Source: Gallionella sp.
Lineage (GTDB): Bacteria > Pseudomonadota > Gammaproteobacteria > Burkholderiales > Gallionellaceae
Assembly: GCA_028707275.1 (NCBI GenBank)
Contig: JAQTUP010000001.1
Coordinates: forward strand, 496,001-560,000
Reading direction: 5' to 3'
DNA: 64,000 bases
A program made the position numbers and the translations under genes. The first letter of the stretch is position 1; every line of letters starts with the position of its first letter. This document shows, in pieces, positions 25,104-33,580 of the stretch. The notes under the pieces were generated by a model. The model did no database searches. It was not told where the DNA came from and saw only the letters and a list, made by a program, of their open reading frames with translations.

Positions 25104-25835
25104 ATGGAAAAAATTCGTCTCTCAAAACGCATGTCTGAACTTGGCCTTTGCTCGCGCCGCGAAGCGGATGGCTATATCGAAAAAGGCTGGGTCGATGTCG
25201 ATGGCGAAACAGTCAGCCTGCTGGGCACCAAGGTGTATCCGAATCAGCAGATCACCTTGCGCACCGCAGCACAAATCGTCCAGCATGAGCGCGTGACCAT
25301 TTTGATGAACAAGCCTGTCGGCTACGTGTCCGGCCAGGCCGAACACGGCTATAAACCGGCATCCGCCCTGCTCGATGAAGCCACGCACTGGAAGGATGAC
25401 CCGTCGCCTATCAAGTTTCATCGCAGCCAGTTCATAGGCTTGGCGCCGGCAGGACGCCTGGACATCGACTCTCAAGGCCTGCTGGTGCTGACGCAGGATG
25501 GACGCGTGGCCAAACAGCTGATCGGCGAAGACTCGAAGGTGGACAAGGAATATCTGGTGCGCGTACAAGGGAAGCTCGAATCGAGCGGGCTGGCGCTGCT
25601 CTGCCAGGGACTGAAGCTGGACGGCGAATATCTCAAGCCCGCCAAGGTCAGCTGGCAGAACGAGGACCAGTTACGCTTCGTGCTGCGCGAAGGCAAGAAA
25701 CGCCAGATCCGCCGCATGTGCGAACTGGTAGGACTGTCCGTCACCGGCCTCAAACGCATCCGCATCGGCAAGGTCAAGCTGGGGCTCTTGCCCGCCGGAC
25801 AGTGGCGCTACCTGGGCGAACACGAACAGTTCTGA
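25104..25835 (+). CDS. rluF: 23S rRNA pseudouridine synthase, RluB/RluE/RluF family
   Basis: The 243-residue protein has an N-terminal S4 RNA-binding domain (RLSKRMSELGLCSRREADGYI) and a pseudouridine synthase domain with the catalytic aspartate in GRLDIDSQGLLVLT, then GKKRQIRRMCELVGL. The sequence agrees best with RluF, which modifies position 2604 region uridines; RluB or RluE-type activity is the alternative. ATG 25104 is 45 bp inside a longer frame and gives the expected N-terminus. A GC-rich hairpin follows the stop. Confidence 0.85.
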   Translation: MEKIRLSKRMSELGLCSRREADGYIEKGWVDVDGETVSLLGTKVYPNQQITLRTAAQIVQHERVTILMNKPVGYVSGQAEHGYKPASALLDEATHWKDDPSPIKFHRSQFIGLAPAGRLDIDSQGLLVLTQDGRVAKQLIGEDSKVDKEYLVRVQGKLESSGLALLCQGLKLDGEYLKPAKVSWQNEDQLRFVLREGKKRQIRRMCELVGLSVTGLKRIRIGKVKLGLLPAGQWRYLGEHEQF

Positions 25836-25847
25836 CAGACATTGCAG

Positions 25848-25863
25848 GCCGGGGCAGCCCGGC
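25848..25863. terminator. Short GC hairpin between convergent genes
   Basis: GCCGGG (25848-25853) pairs with CCCGGC (25858-25863) over a 4-base loop, exactly between the rluF stop and the HAD gene stop. A similar GCCGGG/CCCGGC pair occurs near 11762. It could terminate both genes, though no T run follows. Confidence 0.4.
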
Positions 25864-26529
25864 TTACTCTCTCAGGCTGATGATACGCCAGTCATGCCGC
25901 ATGGCATGGGCGCGCAGCGTCTCGTCCGGATTCGCGGCCACCGGTTTTTTCACCTTGCACATCAGCGGCAAATCGTTCAGAGAATCGCTGTAAAAAGTGC
26001 TGTCTGCAAAACTGTCCAGCGTCCAGTCGCGCTCCTTCAGCCAGCTGTCGAGCCTGACGATTTTTCCTTCACGAAAACAGGGCACACCGGCCACTCGCCC
26101 GGTAAACTCACCCTCCCTTTGTTCAGGCTCGGTGGCGATCAGGTGCTCGATGCCAAATTCCCGGGCAATCGGCCGGGTGACGAAACTGTTGGTGGCCGTG
26201 ATAATCACGCAGACATCTCCCGCCGCGCGGTGAGCCTCGACCAGTCCACGCGACTTGTCTGTGATCATCGGCATGACATCCTCTGTCATGAATTGCTGGT
26301 GCCACTCATCCAGCGTTTTTCGCGAATGGCGCGACAAAGGTTTGAGCTGAAAATCGAGGAACTCGTGTATATCGAGCGTGCCGGCCTTGTACTGATTATA
26401 AAAGCCGAGATTTTTCACTTCAAACAGTTCGCGGTCGAGAATACCGATGCGGATGAGAAACTGCGACCACTCGAAGTCGCTGTCGCCGTTGAGCAAGGTG
26501 TTGTCCAGATCAAATAAAGCCAAATTCAT
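25864..26529 (-). CDS. HAD-superfamily IB phosphatase (SerB-like)
   Basis: The 221-residue protein has HAD motifs in order: ALFDLDNTLLNGDSD (nucleophile Asp), IITATNSFVTRP (Thr motif II), a lysine in EGKIV, and YSDSLNDLPLM (acidic motif IV). The helical cap places it in subfamily IB with phosphoserine and histidinol-phosphate phosphatases. The true substrate is unclear. It is on the same strand as hda, with a 56-bp gap, and lies just downstream of it. Confidence 0.9.
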   Translation of the reverse strand: MNLALFDLDNTLLNGDSDFEWSQFLIRIGILDRELFEVKNLGFYNQYKAGTLDIHEFLDFQLKPLSRHSRKTLDEWHQQFMTEDVMPMITDKSRGLVEAHRAAGDVCVIITATNSFVTRPIAREFGIEHLIATEPEQREGEFTGRVAGVPCFREGKIVRLDSWLKERDWTLDSFADSTFYSDSLNDLPLMCKVKKPVAANPDETLRAHAMRHDWRIISLRE

Positions 26530-26585
26530 TTTTTATTTCCACTCCAAAGTCAGATTCTCAGGCTCATGCCTGACAAAATATTTCG

Positions 26586-27275
26586 TCATCCGCCCGCCTT
26601 GCGCCTCACACCAAAGTTATGGATTTCCAGAGGTTCGCGCAGCACTTCCTTGAGCAACGGCACCGATGGCGCGCGATGCAGACGCAAGGATCGCTCGTCC
26701 AGGGCATCGAGCACGGCCAGCAGGCTGGGCAAGTCGCGCCGTCCATGGCACAAGAGGTAGTGCGTGACCTCCTGAGTCAGGTTAAACCCCCTGCCCCGCG
26801 CATGTTGCACCAGCGCCTGCGCCTTCTCTTCATCGCTCAGGGCGCGAACCTGATACACCAGCCCCCAACCCAGACGGGTGCGCAAATCGGCACGCAAGTT
26901 CAGATTAGAGGGTGACTGACTGCCGCTCACCAGCAACATACCGCCGGTCTCGCGCATCTGGTTGTACAGATTGAACAACTCGATTTGCTCCGCGTCACCC
27001 AGCATTTCCACGTCATCCACAGCGACCACATCGGCCAGGTCAGGCACCGTACCTTGCGCGTAAATCGCGCTGTTGTGAGGCGCAGCACTCGCGCAAGCCT
27101 GTAGCAAATGACTCTTGCCGCTGCCGGGGGTTCCCCAGATATAAATGCAGCGTTCGCCCGAACTCCCGGACAAGGCCTGGTGCAATACTTCGAGCAATTC
27201 TCGATTACCGCCGGGCACGAAGTTATCGAAAGTCGGCCACCAGTCCGGCGTAATATCGAGCAATAACTGACTCAT
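26586..27275 (-). CDS. hda: DnaA regulatory inactivator Hda
   Basis: Hda is a DnaA-related AAA+ protein that, with the DNA-loaded beta clamp, promotes hydrolysis of DnaA-bound ATP to prevent re-initiation. The 229-residue product has the clamp-binding start MSQLLLDI, the DnaA-like WPTFDNFVPGGN, Walker A GTPGSGKSH and Walker B VAVDDVE. I chose ATG 27275 (or the adjacent 27278); the longer frame to 27512 lies inside the transporter gene. The start overlaps the stop of the AI-2E transporter gene, indicating coupling. Confidence 0.93.
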   Translation of the reverse strand: MSQLLLDITPDWWPTFDNFVPGGNRELLEVLHQALSGSSGERCIYIWGTPGSGKSHLLQACASAAPHNSAIYAQGTVPDLADVVAVDDVEMLGDAEQIELFNLYNQMRETGGMLLVSGSQSPSNLNLRADLRTRLGWGLVYQVRALSDEEKAQALVQHARGRGFNLTQEVTHYLLCHGRRDLPSLLAVLDALDERSLRLHRAPSVPLLKEVLREPLEIHNFGVRRKAGG

Positions 27276-28351
27276 CATTTGCTGTACATGCGGCTGGACA
27301 AATACCAAAGATTGCCGTGCCGCAGGCCGACCAACAGAATAGCGGACATGGGCAGCGCCAGCAAAATACCGAAAAATCCGAACAACTGACCGAAGGCTAA
27401 CAGGGCAAAGATGACAGCCAGCGGATGCAATCCGATGCGATCGCCCACCAGCCAGGGCGTAATGAGCGTGCCTTCGAGCATCTGCCCCAGACCGAACACC
27501 GCCCAGACCCACAAAACGCCACTAAAATCGGCGAACTGCATCACGGCGGCGAGTGTTGCCAGCAGCAAACCGATAATCATCCCAAGGTAGGGCACAAACA
27601 CCAGCATCCCGGCGACAATGCCTATCGGCAGCGCAAATTCAAGTCCTGTCAGCCATAACGCCAGGCTGTAGAACACACTCATCAGCAACATGACAGAGAT
27701 CTGCCCCCGCAAAAACTCTGCCAGCACCCCGTCCACCTCGCGGCCTATTTCATGCAGCTTTGCATGCCAGTGGCGCGGAATCAGCGCATCGAGTCTGGCG
27801 GCAAGCACATTCCCGTCCCTTAAAAAATAGAACATGGCCACGGGAATCAACAGCAAATTGACAAAAATCGCCAGAATCACACCGCCTCCACTGGTCAGCC
27901 AGGAAAGCGCCTGTCCTGCGACGCCCCCCGCACTCTGCCAGTGGCTCATCAGCAGGTTTTTCAATGCTGCACCATCCCACTGCAACTCGGGGCCGAACCA
28001 TTTTTGCAGCCTGGGCAGAAATTTTAAATGTACGGATTCAATCAGGTACGGCAGACGCGCCATAAACAGGCTGATTTCCTTTTCCAGCAGCGGCAGGATA
28101 ATCAGCAGCAATCCTGCAAAGACTAAAAACAGCGCGCCCATCACCAGCACGACCGCCAGTACGCGCGGCACCTTGAGGGCACACAGCCTGACAACCAGCG
28201 GATTGCAGATGTAGGCTAAAATCGCCGCCGCGACAAACGGCGTCAGGATGGGTCTTAGCAAATAAAACAGCCAGAAGGCCAGCACGGTAAACAGCAGCCA
28301 CTGCAAGGCGGCATAACGGGACGAAGTCATTTTAGGTCTGGCTGACAGCAT
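27275..28351 (-). CDS. AI-2E/PerM-family membrane transporter
   Basis: The product, about 358 residues, has roughly eight membrane helices and the family segments LRPILTPFVAAAILAYICNPLV near the N-terminus and FVPYLGMIIGLLLA then PWLVGDRIGLHPLAVIFALL in the second half. Family members export small solutes such as AI-2 or act as Na+/H+ antiporters; the substrate here is unknown. Start is uncertain: ATG 28351 or ATG 28330, neither with a strong ribosome-binding site. The pairing with hda is frequent in betaproteobacteria. Confidence 0.88.
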   Translation of the reverse strand: MLSARPKMTSSRYAALQWLLFTVLAFWLFYLLRPILTPFVAAAILAYICNPLVVRLCALKVPRVLAVVLVMGALFLVFAGLLLIILPLLEKEISLFMARLPYLIESVHLKFLPRLQKWFGPELQWDGAALKNLLMSHWQSAGGVAGQALSWLTSGGGVILAIFVNLLLIPVAMFYFLRDGNVLAARLDALIPRHWHAKLHEIGREVDGVLAEFLRGQISVMLLMSVFYSLALWLTGLEFALPIGIVAGMLVFVPYLGMIIGLLLATLAAVMQFADFSGVLWVWAVFGLGQMLEGTLITPWLVGDRIGLHPLAVIFALLAFGQLFGFFGILLALPMSAILLVGLRHGNLWYLSSRMYSK

Positions 28352-28579
28352 AATTTTTACACGGTGCCCCGGTTGAGAATAGCGTACGACATGGTTGAGG
28401 GTAGCCAACTGCCGGATGAAACGCTTAAAAAACGCCCGCGCGCCGGATTAACCGTCGCGCATCCCGTGAAGCCGAGCAATCCATGGCATTCTACCACCGC
28501 CGTTGCAGCGATGCCGACCTTCAGGACAAGGAAAATCACAGCACCTTGCCTGCCAGACCTGCGCCCCCTTTTTTCGGGA

Positions 28580-28948
28580 TTATTTTTTCCCGAGCATCGC
28601 CTGCAAGTCAGCGAAGGGGTTGTGGGTGGCGAGCGCTTTTGTACCGACAGCCCGGCCGCGAGCCGCCTCGTCCAGCACGCGCGCATGTTCGTTGTCGTGG
28701 CAGTACAGACAGAGCAACTCCCAGTTGCTGCCGTCAGTCGGGTTGTTGTCGTGATTGTGATCCTTGTGATGCACCGTCAATTCCGACAGCCTTGCTCCGG
28801 CAAATTCGCGGGCACAGCGCCCGCAGATCCAGGGATAGAGTTTCAGCGCCCGTTCGCGGTAGCCCGTCTCGCGAGCCGCACTCAATCGGCGCGCTTCAGC
28901 CACCACGCGATCGAGTCGCGCATGATCAGGAGTCGTATGTTTAATCAT
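28580..28948 (-). CDS. yajD: HNH nuclease-family protein YajD
   Basis: This 122-residue protein has an HNH motif with two zinc-type cysteine pairs: CGRC near residue 42 and CLYC near 81, and between them LTVHHKDHNHDNNPTDGSNWE with the HH...N...H pattern. This is the YajD pattern. The role is unknown: it may be a small nuclease, but YajD has no established function. It is a separate gene between the transporter and the alcohol dehydrogenase. The gap 28352-28579 has no gene. Confidence 0.88.
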   Translation of the reverse strand: MIKHTTPDHARLDRVVAEARRLSAARETGYRERALKLYPWICGRCAREFAGARLSELTVHHKDHNHDNNPTDGSNWELLCLYCHDNEHARVLDEAARGRAVGTKALATHNPFADLQAMLGKK

Positions 28949-28970
28949 GATTTTCTGTCAGGAATGAAGG

Positions 28971-30125
28971 TCAGATAGCCTGTTCGTACACTCGGCGCGC
29001 GTGTGTAAGATCAAAGTCACGATGTTCGCCCAGTGCACTCATGCCGTGACGTTCCAGCTGCACGAGCAATGCCGGAATCGCCTCGACTCCGATGCCGTAA
29101 TCCGACAGACGCGTGTGAACATGCATGGACTGGAAGAATAGCCGGGTATGTTCTATCGCCATCTCGATACGCACCTCTTCGTCTCCTTGCTGCAAGCCCC
29201 ATACCCGCTCGGCATATTGCAGCAGTTTTTCGCGTTTTTCTTCGCGCCTGACCTGCAACATGGCCGGCAGCAGCACGGCCAGGGTCTGTGCGTGATCAAG
29301 ACCATGCAGCGCGGTCAACTCATGGCCCAGCATATGCGTTGCCCAATCCTGCGGCACACCCGCGCCTATCAGTCCGTTGAGCGCAAGCGTCGCTGTCCAC
29401 ATCAGATTGGCGCGCACGTCATAATTTTCAGGATGCAGCAAGGCGCGCGGTCCCTCTTCGATCAAGGTCAGCAGCAAGCCCTCGGCAAAGCGGTCCTGCA
29501 CCTTCGCGTCAACAGGATAAGTGAGATATTGCTCGGTCACATGCACGAAGGCATCAATCACCCCGTTGGCGACCTGAGACGTCGGCAAGGTGTATGTTTT
29601 AACAGGATCGAGCACAGAGAAGCGCGGAAAAACCAGCGGACTGGTAAAGACCAGCTTGTCGTTCGTCGCACGCCGGGTAATCACGGCGCCGTCATTCATC
29701 TCGGAGCCGGTCGCCGGCAACGTGAGTATGCAGGCTAAGGGCACAGCGCTGCTGATTTTGGCACGTTGGGCGAGAATATCCCAGGGATCGCCTGCAAACG
29801 GAATGGCGGCCGCGATGAACTTTGTGCCGTCGATCACCGAACCGCCGCCTACGGCCAGCAAAAAATCAATTTTTTCGCGGCGTGCCAGCTCGACGCCCTG
29901 CATCAGCGTCTCGTAAGTAGGATTGGCCTCAATACCGGAAAATTCGAAGACGGTAAAGTCATGCAGCGCGCCACGCACCTCGCTCAGCGTACCTGTTTTA
30001 ACGATGCTGCCGCCGCCATAGGTGATCATAATCCGAGCGCCAGCCGGAATTTCCTGCGCGATATCGTCGATACGCCCTTTGCCGAAAAGAATTCGGGTCG
30101 GATTATGGAAGGTGAAATTTTGCAT
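28971..30125 (-). CDS. yqhD: Iron-dependent alcohol/aldehyde dehydrogenase, YqhD/BDH type
   Basis: The 384-residue enzyme is a group III (iron-type) dehydrogenase. Nucleotide-binding GGGSIVKTG and GGGSVIDGTKFIAAA occur in the N-terminal half, and the metal site histidines lie in HMLGHELTALHGLDHAQ and the preceding region with Asp. It resembles YqhD, an NADPH-dependent reductase of short aldehydes such as butanal and methylglyoxal, so detoxification of lipid-derived aldehydes is likely. It ends just upstream of the yajD start. The gap to the next upstream gene is short (27 bp). Confidence 0.92.
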   Translation of the reverse strand: MQNFTFHNPTRILFGKGRIDDIAQEIPAGARIMITYGGGSIVKTGTLSEVRGALHDFTVFEFSGIEANPTYETLMQGVELARREKIDFLLAVGGGSVIDGTKFIAAAIPFAGDPWDILAQRAKISSAVPLACILTLPATGSEMNDGAVITRRATNDKLVFTSPLVFPRFSVLDPVKTYTLPTSQVANGVIDAFVHVTEQYLTYPVDAKVQDRFAEGLLLTLIEEGPRALLHPENYDVRANLMWTATLALNGLIGAGVPQDWATHMLGHELTALHGLDHAQTLAVLLPAMLQVRREEKREKLLQYAERVWGLQQGDEEVRIEMAIEHTRLFFQSMHVHTRLSDYGIGVEAIPALLVQLERHGMSALGEHRDFDLTHARRVYEQAI

Positions 30126-30152
30126 AAAATTGTCCTTTCAACTTGCCTGATG

Positions 30153-30779
30153 TCAGTTTATAAATGAAACGGAATGGAATTTTTCCTGAAGAAATTTTCC
30201 GTTAATCACCAGGGCCTCCGCGTCATTCTTGTAGATATTCTCGGCGATCTTCGACAGCTGCCCGCTCAGCAGATCGAGTTGTTCGATCAGGAGCTGCTTG
30301 CAGGTTTTGCCGTTGTCGATCACGTGCAGCGTGGCGAAAGCCGGAGGCAGGTGAATATAGTTGCGCACGGTTTCGGGCAAATCGCGCGTGATGGCATTGA
30401 CCATGGAGATGGCGGAATTCATGGCGACTTTGCCGGCGACAAGCTTGGGCGCCAGCTCGACCACCACAGAGCGGATATGGTGCAGACGTTCGATGGCTTC
30501 CTGCGGCAGCCTGGCCTTCGATACGTCGATCAGATCGTCGATACACTCGGTCAGATCTGACTGGGTCGCTTCATTGCGCACGCGCAATTCCTGATTCTTG
30601 TCGTGTGGCACGACGAACCAGCCGACCACATACAGGCTGGCTACGATTAAAAACCACCAGTCGAAAATCAGTCCGCCAAAGAAAAGCCCCAGGCCGCCGA
30701 TCGCCAGCAGGCAGCCGACAAGATTCTGAGAACTGTAGAGAAACAACAGCACGCGCATTTTTGGTGTAATCGATGACAT
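30153..30779 (-). CDS. XpaC-like membrane protein of the TelA cassette
   Basis: The 208-residue protein has two N-terminal membrane helices (about 21-56) then a cytoplasmic helical domain. The C-terminal region, with YIHLPPAFATLHV and AEALVINGKFLQEKFH, resembles XpaC-type proteins (annotated as chloroindolyl phosphate hydrolysis) that pair with TelA in other bacteria. The resemblance is recalled, not tested. Its ATG overlaps the VWA gene stop by one base (TAATG), so the two are translationally coupled. Function is unknown; membrane anchoring of the TelA module is a guess. Confidence 0.7.
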   Translation of the reverse strand: MSSITPKMRVLLFLYSSQNLVGCLLAIGGLGLFFGGLIFDWWFLIVASLYVVGWFVVPHDKNQELRVRNEATQSDLTECIDDLIDVSKARLPQEAIERLHHIRSVVVELAPKLVAGKVAMNSAISMVNAITRDLPETVRNYIHLPPAFATLHVIDNGKTCKQLLIEQLDLLSGQLSKIAENIYKNDAEALVINGKFLQEKFHSVSFIN

Positions 30780-32344
30780 TACTGATACCCCCTGATTTCC
30801 TTGAAAATAGCCGACAGATTGCTCTTGCGGGAGTCAAAGGTGCGCCCGCCCGTCAAGTCTGACAATTGTTTTAATTCATCCTGGTTGGCCTCGCCAAAAA
30901 TAACCGGGAAGATTTTGATCCCCCTGTCTTCATCGGGCAGCAGCTTATACCATTTGGCGAACTCATTCACATCGATGCCGTTATTATTCAGCCCGTCAGT
31001 TAACAGCACGATGGAATAAAAGCGTGCAGGATCGCTGCGGCGACGCTTGGCCGACTCGGTATAAGCTTGTTGCGCCGAAGAAAAGATTGCCGTGCCGCCG
31101 CCCGCCTGCAGGCTGTTCACCCTGGCTGACAAGGTGTTAAGGGTTGTCTGATTGGATTGCGCATCATCTCCCATGTCAAACCGCTCCGTTGTACCGACCG
31201 AGTCACTGAAGGGCAGCAGAAAAATTCTCTCCCGGTTGCGAAATTGCGAAAACCGCCCGCTGATGCTGGTGTCGGCACCCGAGAGCCCGGCCATCGCAGC
31301 CTTGAGTCCCTCAATGCGCTCACCGCTCATGGAGCCGCTCTGATCCAGCACGAAGGTACTGTCGGTAGGCCGTCGCAGGTGATGATCAAAAGCCGTCAAA
31401 ATGGCATCGACCACGGCCAGTTTTGCGGGGAAGGCCAGCTCCACCCGCGTAGCCTCGGAGGAATCGGCAACGATCACGTCCGGGTTGACCGGCCGACGCA
31501 GCGTCGATTGGGCCATCAGCTGCTGAAATTCGACCCCGCGCAGGTAGGCGACCAGTTTGTTGTAGGCGTCCTGTCTGGCAGGATTGACCAGCATGACAGG
31601 ATAATCTGCCGTGACGATACCGTCCTCGGGATAAATCAGCACTAATTTTTCATTCAGACCGGGAGCCTGATTCATCAGCCTCAGCGTCGAGGCATAGTTG
31701 ATGAGCCCGTCCACCTTATCCTGCTCTTTAAGGTAAGCATCTGCCAGCCAGCCTGAACTGCCGGCCGTCAGTCGCTGAGCCTTGAAAAAAGACGCGAGGC
31801 GTTTGGCGTCTATGTCTTTTTCCTCCAGCGCATCCCCTTTGCCTGACAGGGCGGCGGCCAGTCCGAGCAGCGCTGAAAAGCCGGTATTCGAGGAGGCCGG
31901 GTTGCTCATGGCAAAGGTAAATTTGCCCTGGTTGGCCGCATCGGCGATATCCTTCCAGCTCACTTTCGGGTTATCCGTCCAGTGCAATTCATCCGCTTTG
32001 CTTTGCTTGAGTCCCAGCACAACCGGCGTCAACATGGTGCGCTCGGAGGCGACAATGCGGGACTTCACGGCGGGCACCAGCATCGCATACCGGTTGCTGG
32101 CAAGCCAGGCCATATCGACGGCCTCCCCCGACTGCAATTTTTCGACCGCGTCCAGCGAACCTGCATAATTCATTTGCAGACGGATGCCTGTAGCCGCCTC
32201 GATCTTCGGCAGCAGAGGTTCGATATCCTTCAACTCCGAACCTGCCAGCACGACCAGCACGGAATCGGTACCTGCCGGTTCGCCGGCCTTCTGACAGCCC
32301 GACAGGATGAATACTGCAACCAGCAATGCGATGATGCTTTTCAT
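30779..32344 (-). CDS. Lipoprotein with substrate-binding domain and VWA domain
   Basis: The 521-residue protein begins with a lipoprotein signal (ILSGCQ lipobox, Cys at about residue 17). A binding-protein fold covers about 25-315 (VLAGSELKDIEPLLPKIEAATG; ABC solute-binding-like). A von Willebrand A domain follows from about 325, with a complete MIDAS start DQSGSMSG and the TDGLNNNG motif. It is thus a periplasm-facing ligand and adhesion-type module. It follows telA by 26 bp with a strong AAGGAGG site. This domain pair accompanies TelA in other genomes as far as I recall, but its function is not known. Confidence 0.88.
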   Translation of the reverse strand: MKSIIALLVAVFILSGCQKAGEPAGTDSVLVVLAGSELKDIEPLLPKIEAATGIRLQMNYAGSLDAVEKLQSGEAVDMAWLASNRYAMLVPAVKSRIVASERTMLTPVVLGLKQSKADELHWTDNPKVSWKDIADAANQGKFTFAMSNPASSNTGFSALLGLAAALSGKGDALEEKDIDAKRLASFFKAQRLTAGSSGWLADAYLKEQDKVDGLINYASTLRLMNQAPGLNEKLVLIYPEDGIVTADYPVMLVNPARQDAYNKLVAYLRGVEFQQLMAQSTLRRPVNPDVIVADSSEATRVELAFPAKLAVVDAILTAFDHHLRRPTDSTFVLDQSGSMSGERIEGLKAAMAGLSGADTSISGRFSQFRNRERIFLLPFSDSVGTTERFDMGDDAQSNQTTLNTLSARVNSLQAGGGTAIFSSAQQAYTESAKRRRSDPARFYSIVLLTDGLNNNGIDVNEFAKWYKLLPDEDRGIKIFPVIFGEANQDELKQLSDLTGGRTFDSRKSNLSAIFKEIRGYQ

Positions 32345-32370
32345 GATGCCTCCTTGGCGGGCGTTTCGAT

Positions 32371-33558
32371 TCAGAGTCTGACAGGACCGTCCGAGACGGT
32401 CTGCATGGCGCTCTTTGCCTGGGCTGAACGCACGCGATCGAGATATTGCTCGGAATGCGCAATCTGCTCCTTGAGCATCTGGTTGTTTTTCCCCATCGTG
32501 TCGATGGCTTTGGAGCGGAAGGTATCCATGGCATCCATCGCCCTGAACGTGTTATCGAACATCTCCTGAATCTTCTCTACGCCGATTAACGGATTGGTCG
32601 CGAATTCGGCGGTTTTATCGACATGATTGCCCAGCTGGCGGGAAGTCTCGGTGACAAGATCCCCTATGGTGTTGCTCACGCCCGTGAGCATTTCCATCAC
32701 CTGAATCTGGTTGCCGGTCGCGCGGGCCACCGTTTGCGCCGTGGCCAGCGCCGACATCCCCGTAGTCGCCACCCGGTTGCAGCCATTGACCATCTCGCGG
32801 GAGGTTTTCTTAAGTACATCCAGGGACAGGTAGCCATTCACATTCACCGCCATCTGCACCTGCATGTCCTGAAGGTTTTGCCGGGCGTAAAAGAGCACAT
32901 CCTGTTCTAACGCCTTGGCGCGCAGAGGATCGTTTACCCTCATGGAATCGACGAGTTTAGCTACCTGAAAATCCAATTGCTCGGCAAAATAAATTGCACC
33001 CTTCAACTTTTGCATGGATTCCCATAGTCTGGATTTAACCTGCTCAATTTCAGCCGCATCCCGCTGCATATCATCGCGTGCGGCATATATCTGAGTGAGC
33101 AGGGTCTGCATCTGAGAGCCTGCCGACTGAAATTTACGGAAATAGGCTTGCAGCTTGTTGCCGAACGGAATGATGCCAAACAGCTTGTTCTGTTCCAGCA
33201 AATCCCCTTGCTTGCCCGGATTTAACTCGTCGAGCATGCCGCGCATGGCCTGGATGGACTTGAATGAAGTCGAATCTTCAATGCCGACAAAATTGCGCTC
33301 CATGAAACGCCCGGTCATCAAGGCCGCCGCACTGGAAATCTCCTCCTGCCCGAGCCGGAAAGAGGAATCGAGTTTTGCCTGAAAGCTCTCGCTTTGCACG
33401 TCTTCTTCTAGCAGGCTGTTCACGTATGAGGCGACCTGGGCGTCGATTTTCCCGACGACCTCCGCCTTGAGCGGCACCATGTCGGGCGCTTTTGACCCGG
33501 CAACCGGAGCAAGTTCTTCGGGAGGCGTCAATACATCGGCGGTGGCGGGTTTATTCAT
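32371..33558 (-). CDS. telA: TelA family toxic anion resistance protein
   Basis: The 395-residue soluble protein is helical, with conserved TelA segments LFGIIPFGNKLQAYFRKF, KLKGAIYFAEQLD and VARATGNQIQVMEMLTG. TelA/KlaB proteins were named for plasmid tellurite resistance, but chromosomal members often have no tested role. ATG 33558 has an AAGAAAG site; an in-frame TTG at 33576 is the alternative. It is the second gene of a four-gene unit (binding-like protein, TelA, binding-VWA lipoprotein, XpaC-like). The set resembles terD-free TelA modules that act at the envelope. Confidence 0.88.
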   Translation of the reverse strand: MNKPATADVLTPPEELAPVAGSKAPDMVPLKAEVVGKIDAQVASYVNSLLEEDVQSESFQAKLDSSFRLGQEEISSAAALMTGRFMERNFVGIEDSTSFKSIQAMRGMLDELNPGKQGDLLEQNKLFGIIPFGNKLQAYFRKFQSAGSQMQTLLTQIYAARDDMQRDAAEIEQVKSRLWESMQKLKGAIYFAEQLDFQVAKLVDSMRVNDPLRAKALEQDVLFYARQNLQDMQVQMAVNVNGYLSLDVLKKTSREMVNGCNRVATTGMSALATAQTVARATGNQIQVMEMLTGVSNTIGDLVTETSRQLGNHVDKTAEFATNPLIGVEKIQEMFDNTFRAMDAMDTFRSKAIDTMGKNNQMLKEQIAHSEQYLDRVRSAQAKSAMQTVSDGPVRL

Positions 33559-33580
33559 GGCGTTCTTTCTTGACAAGACG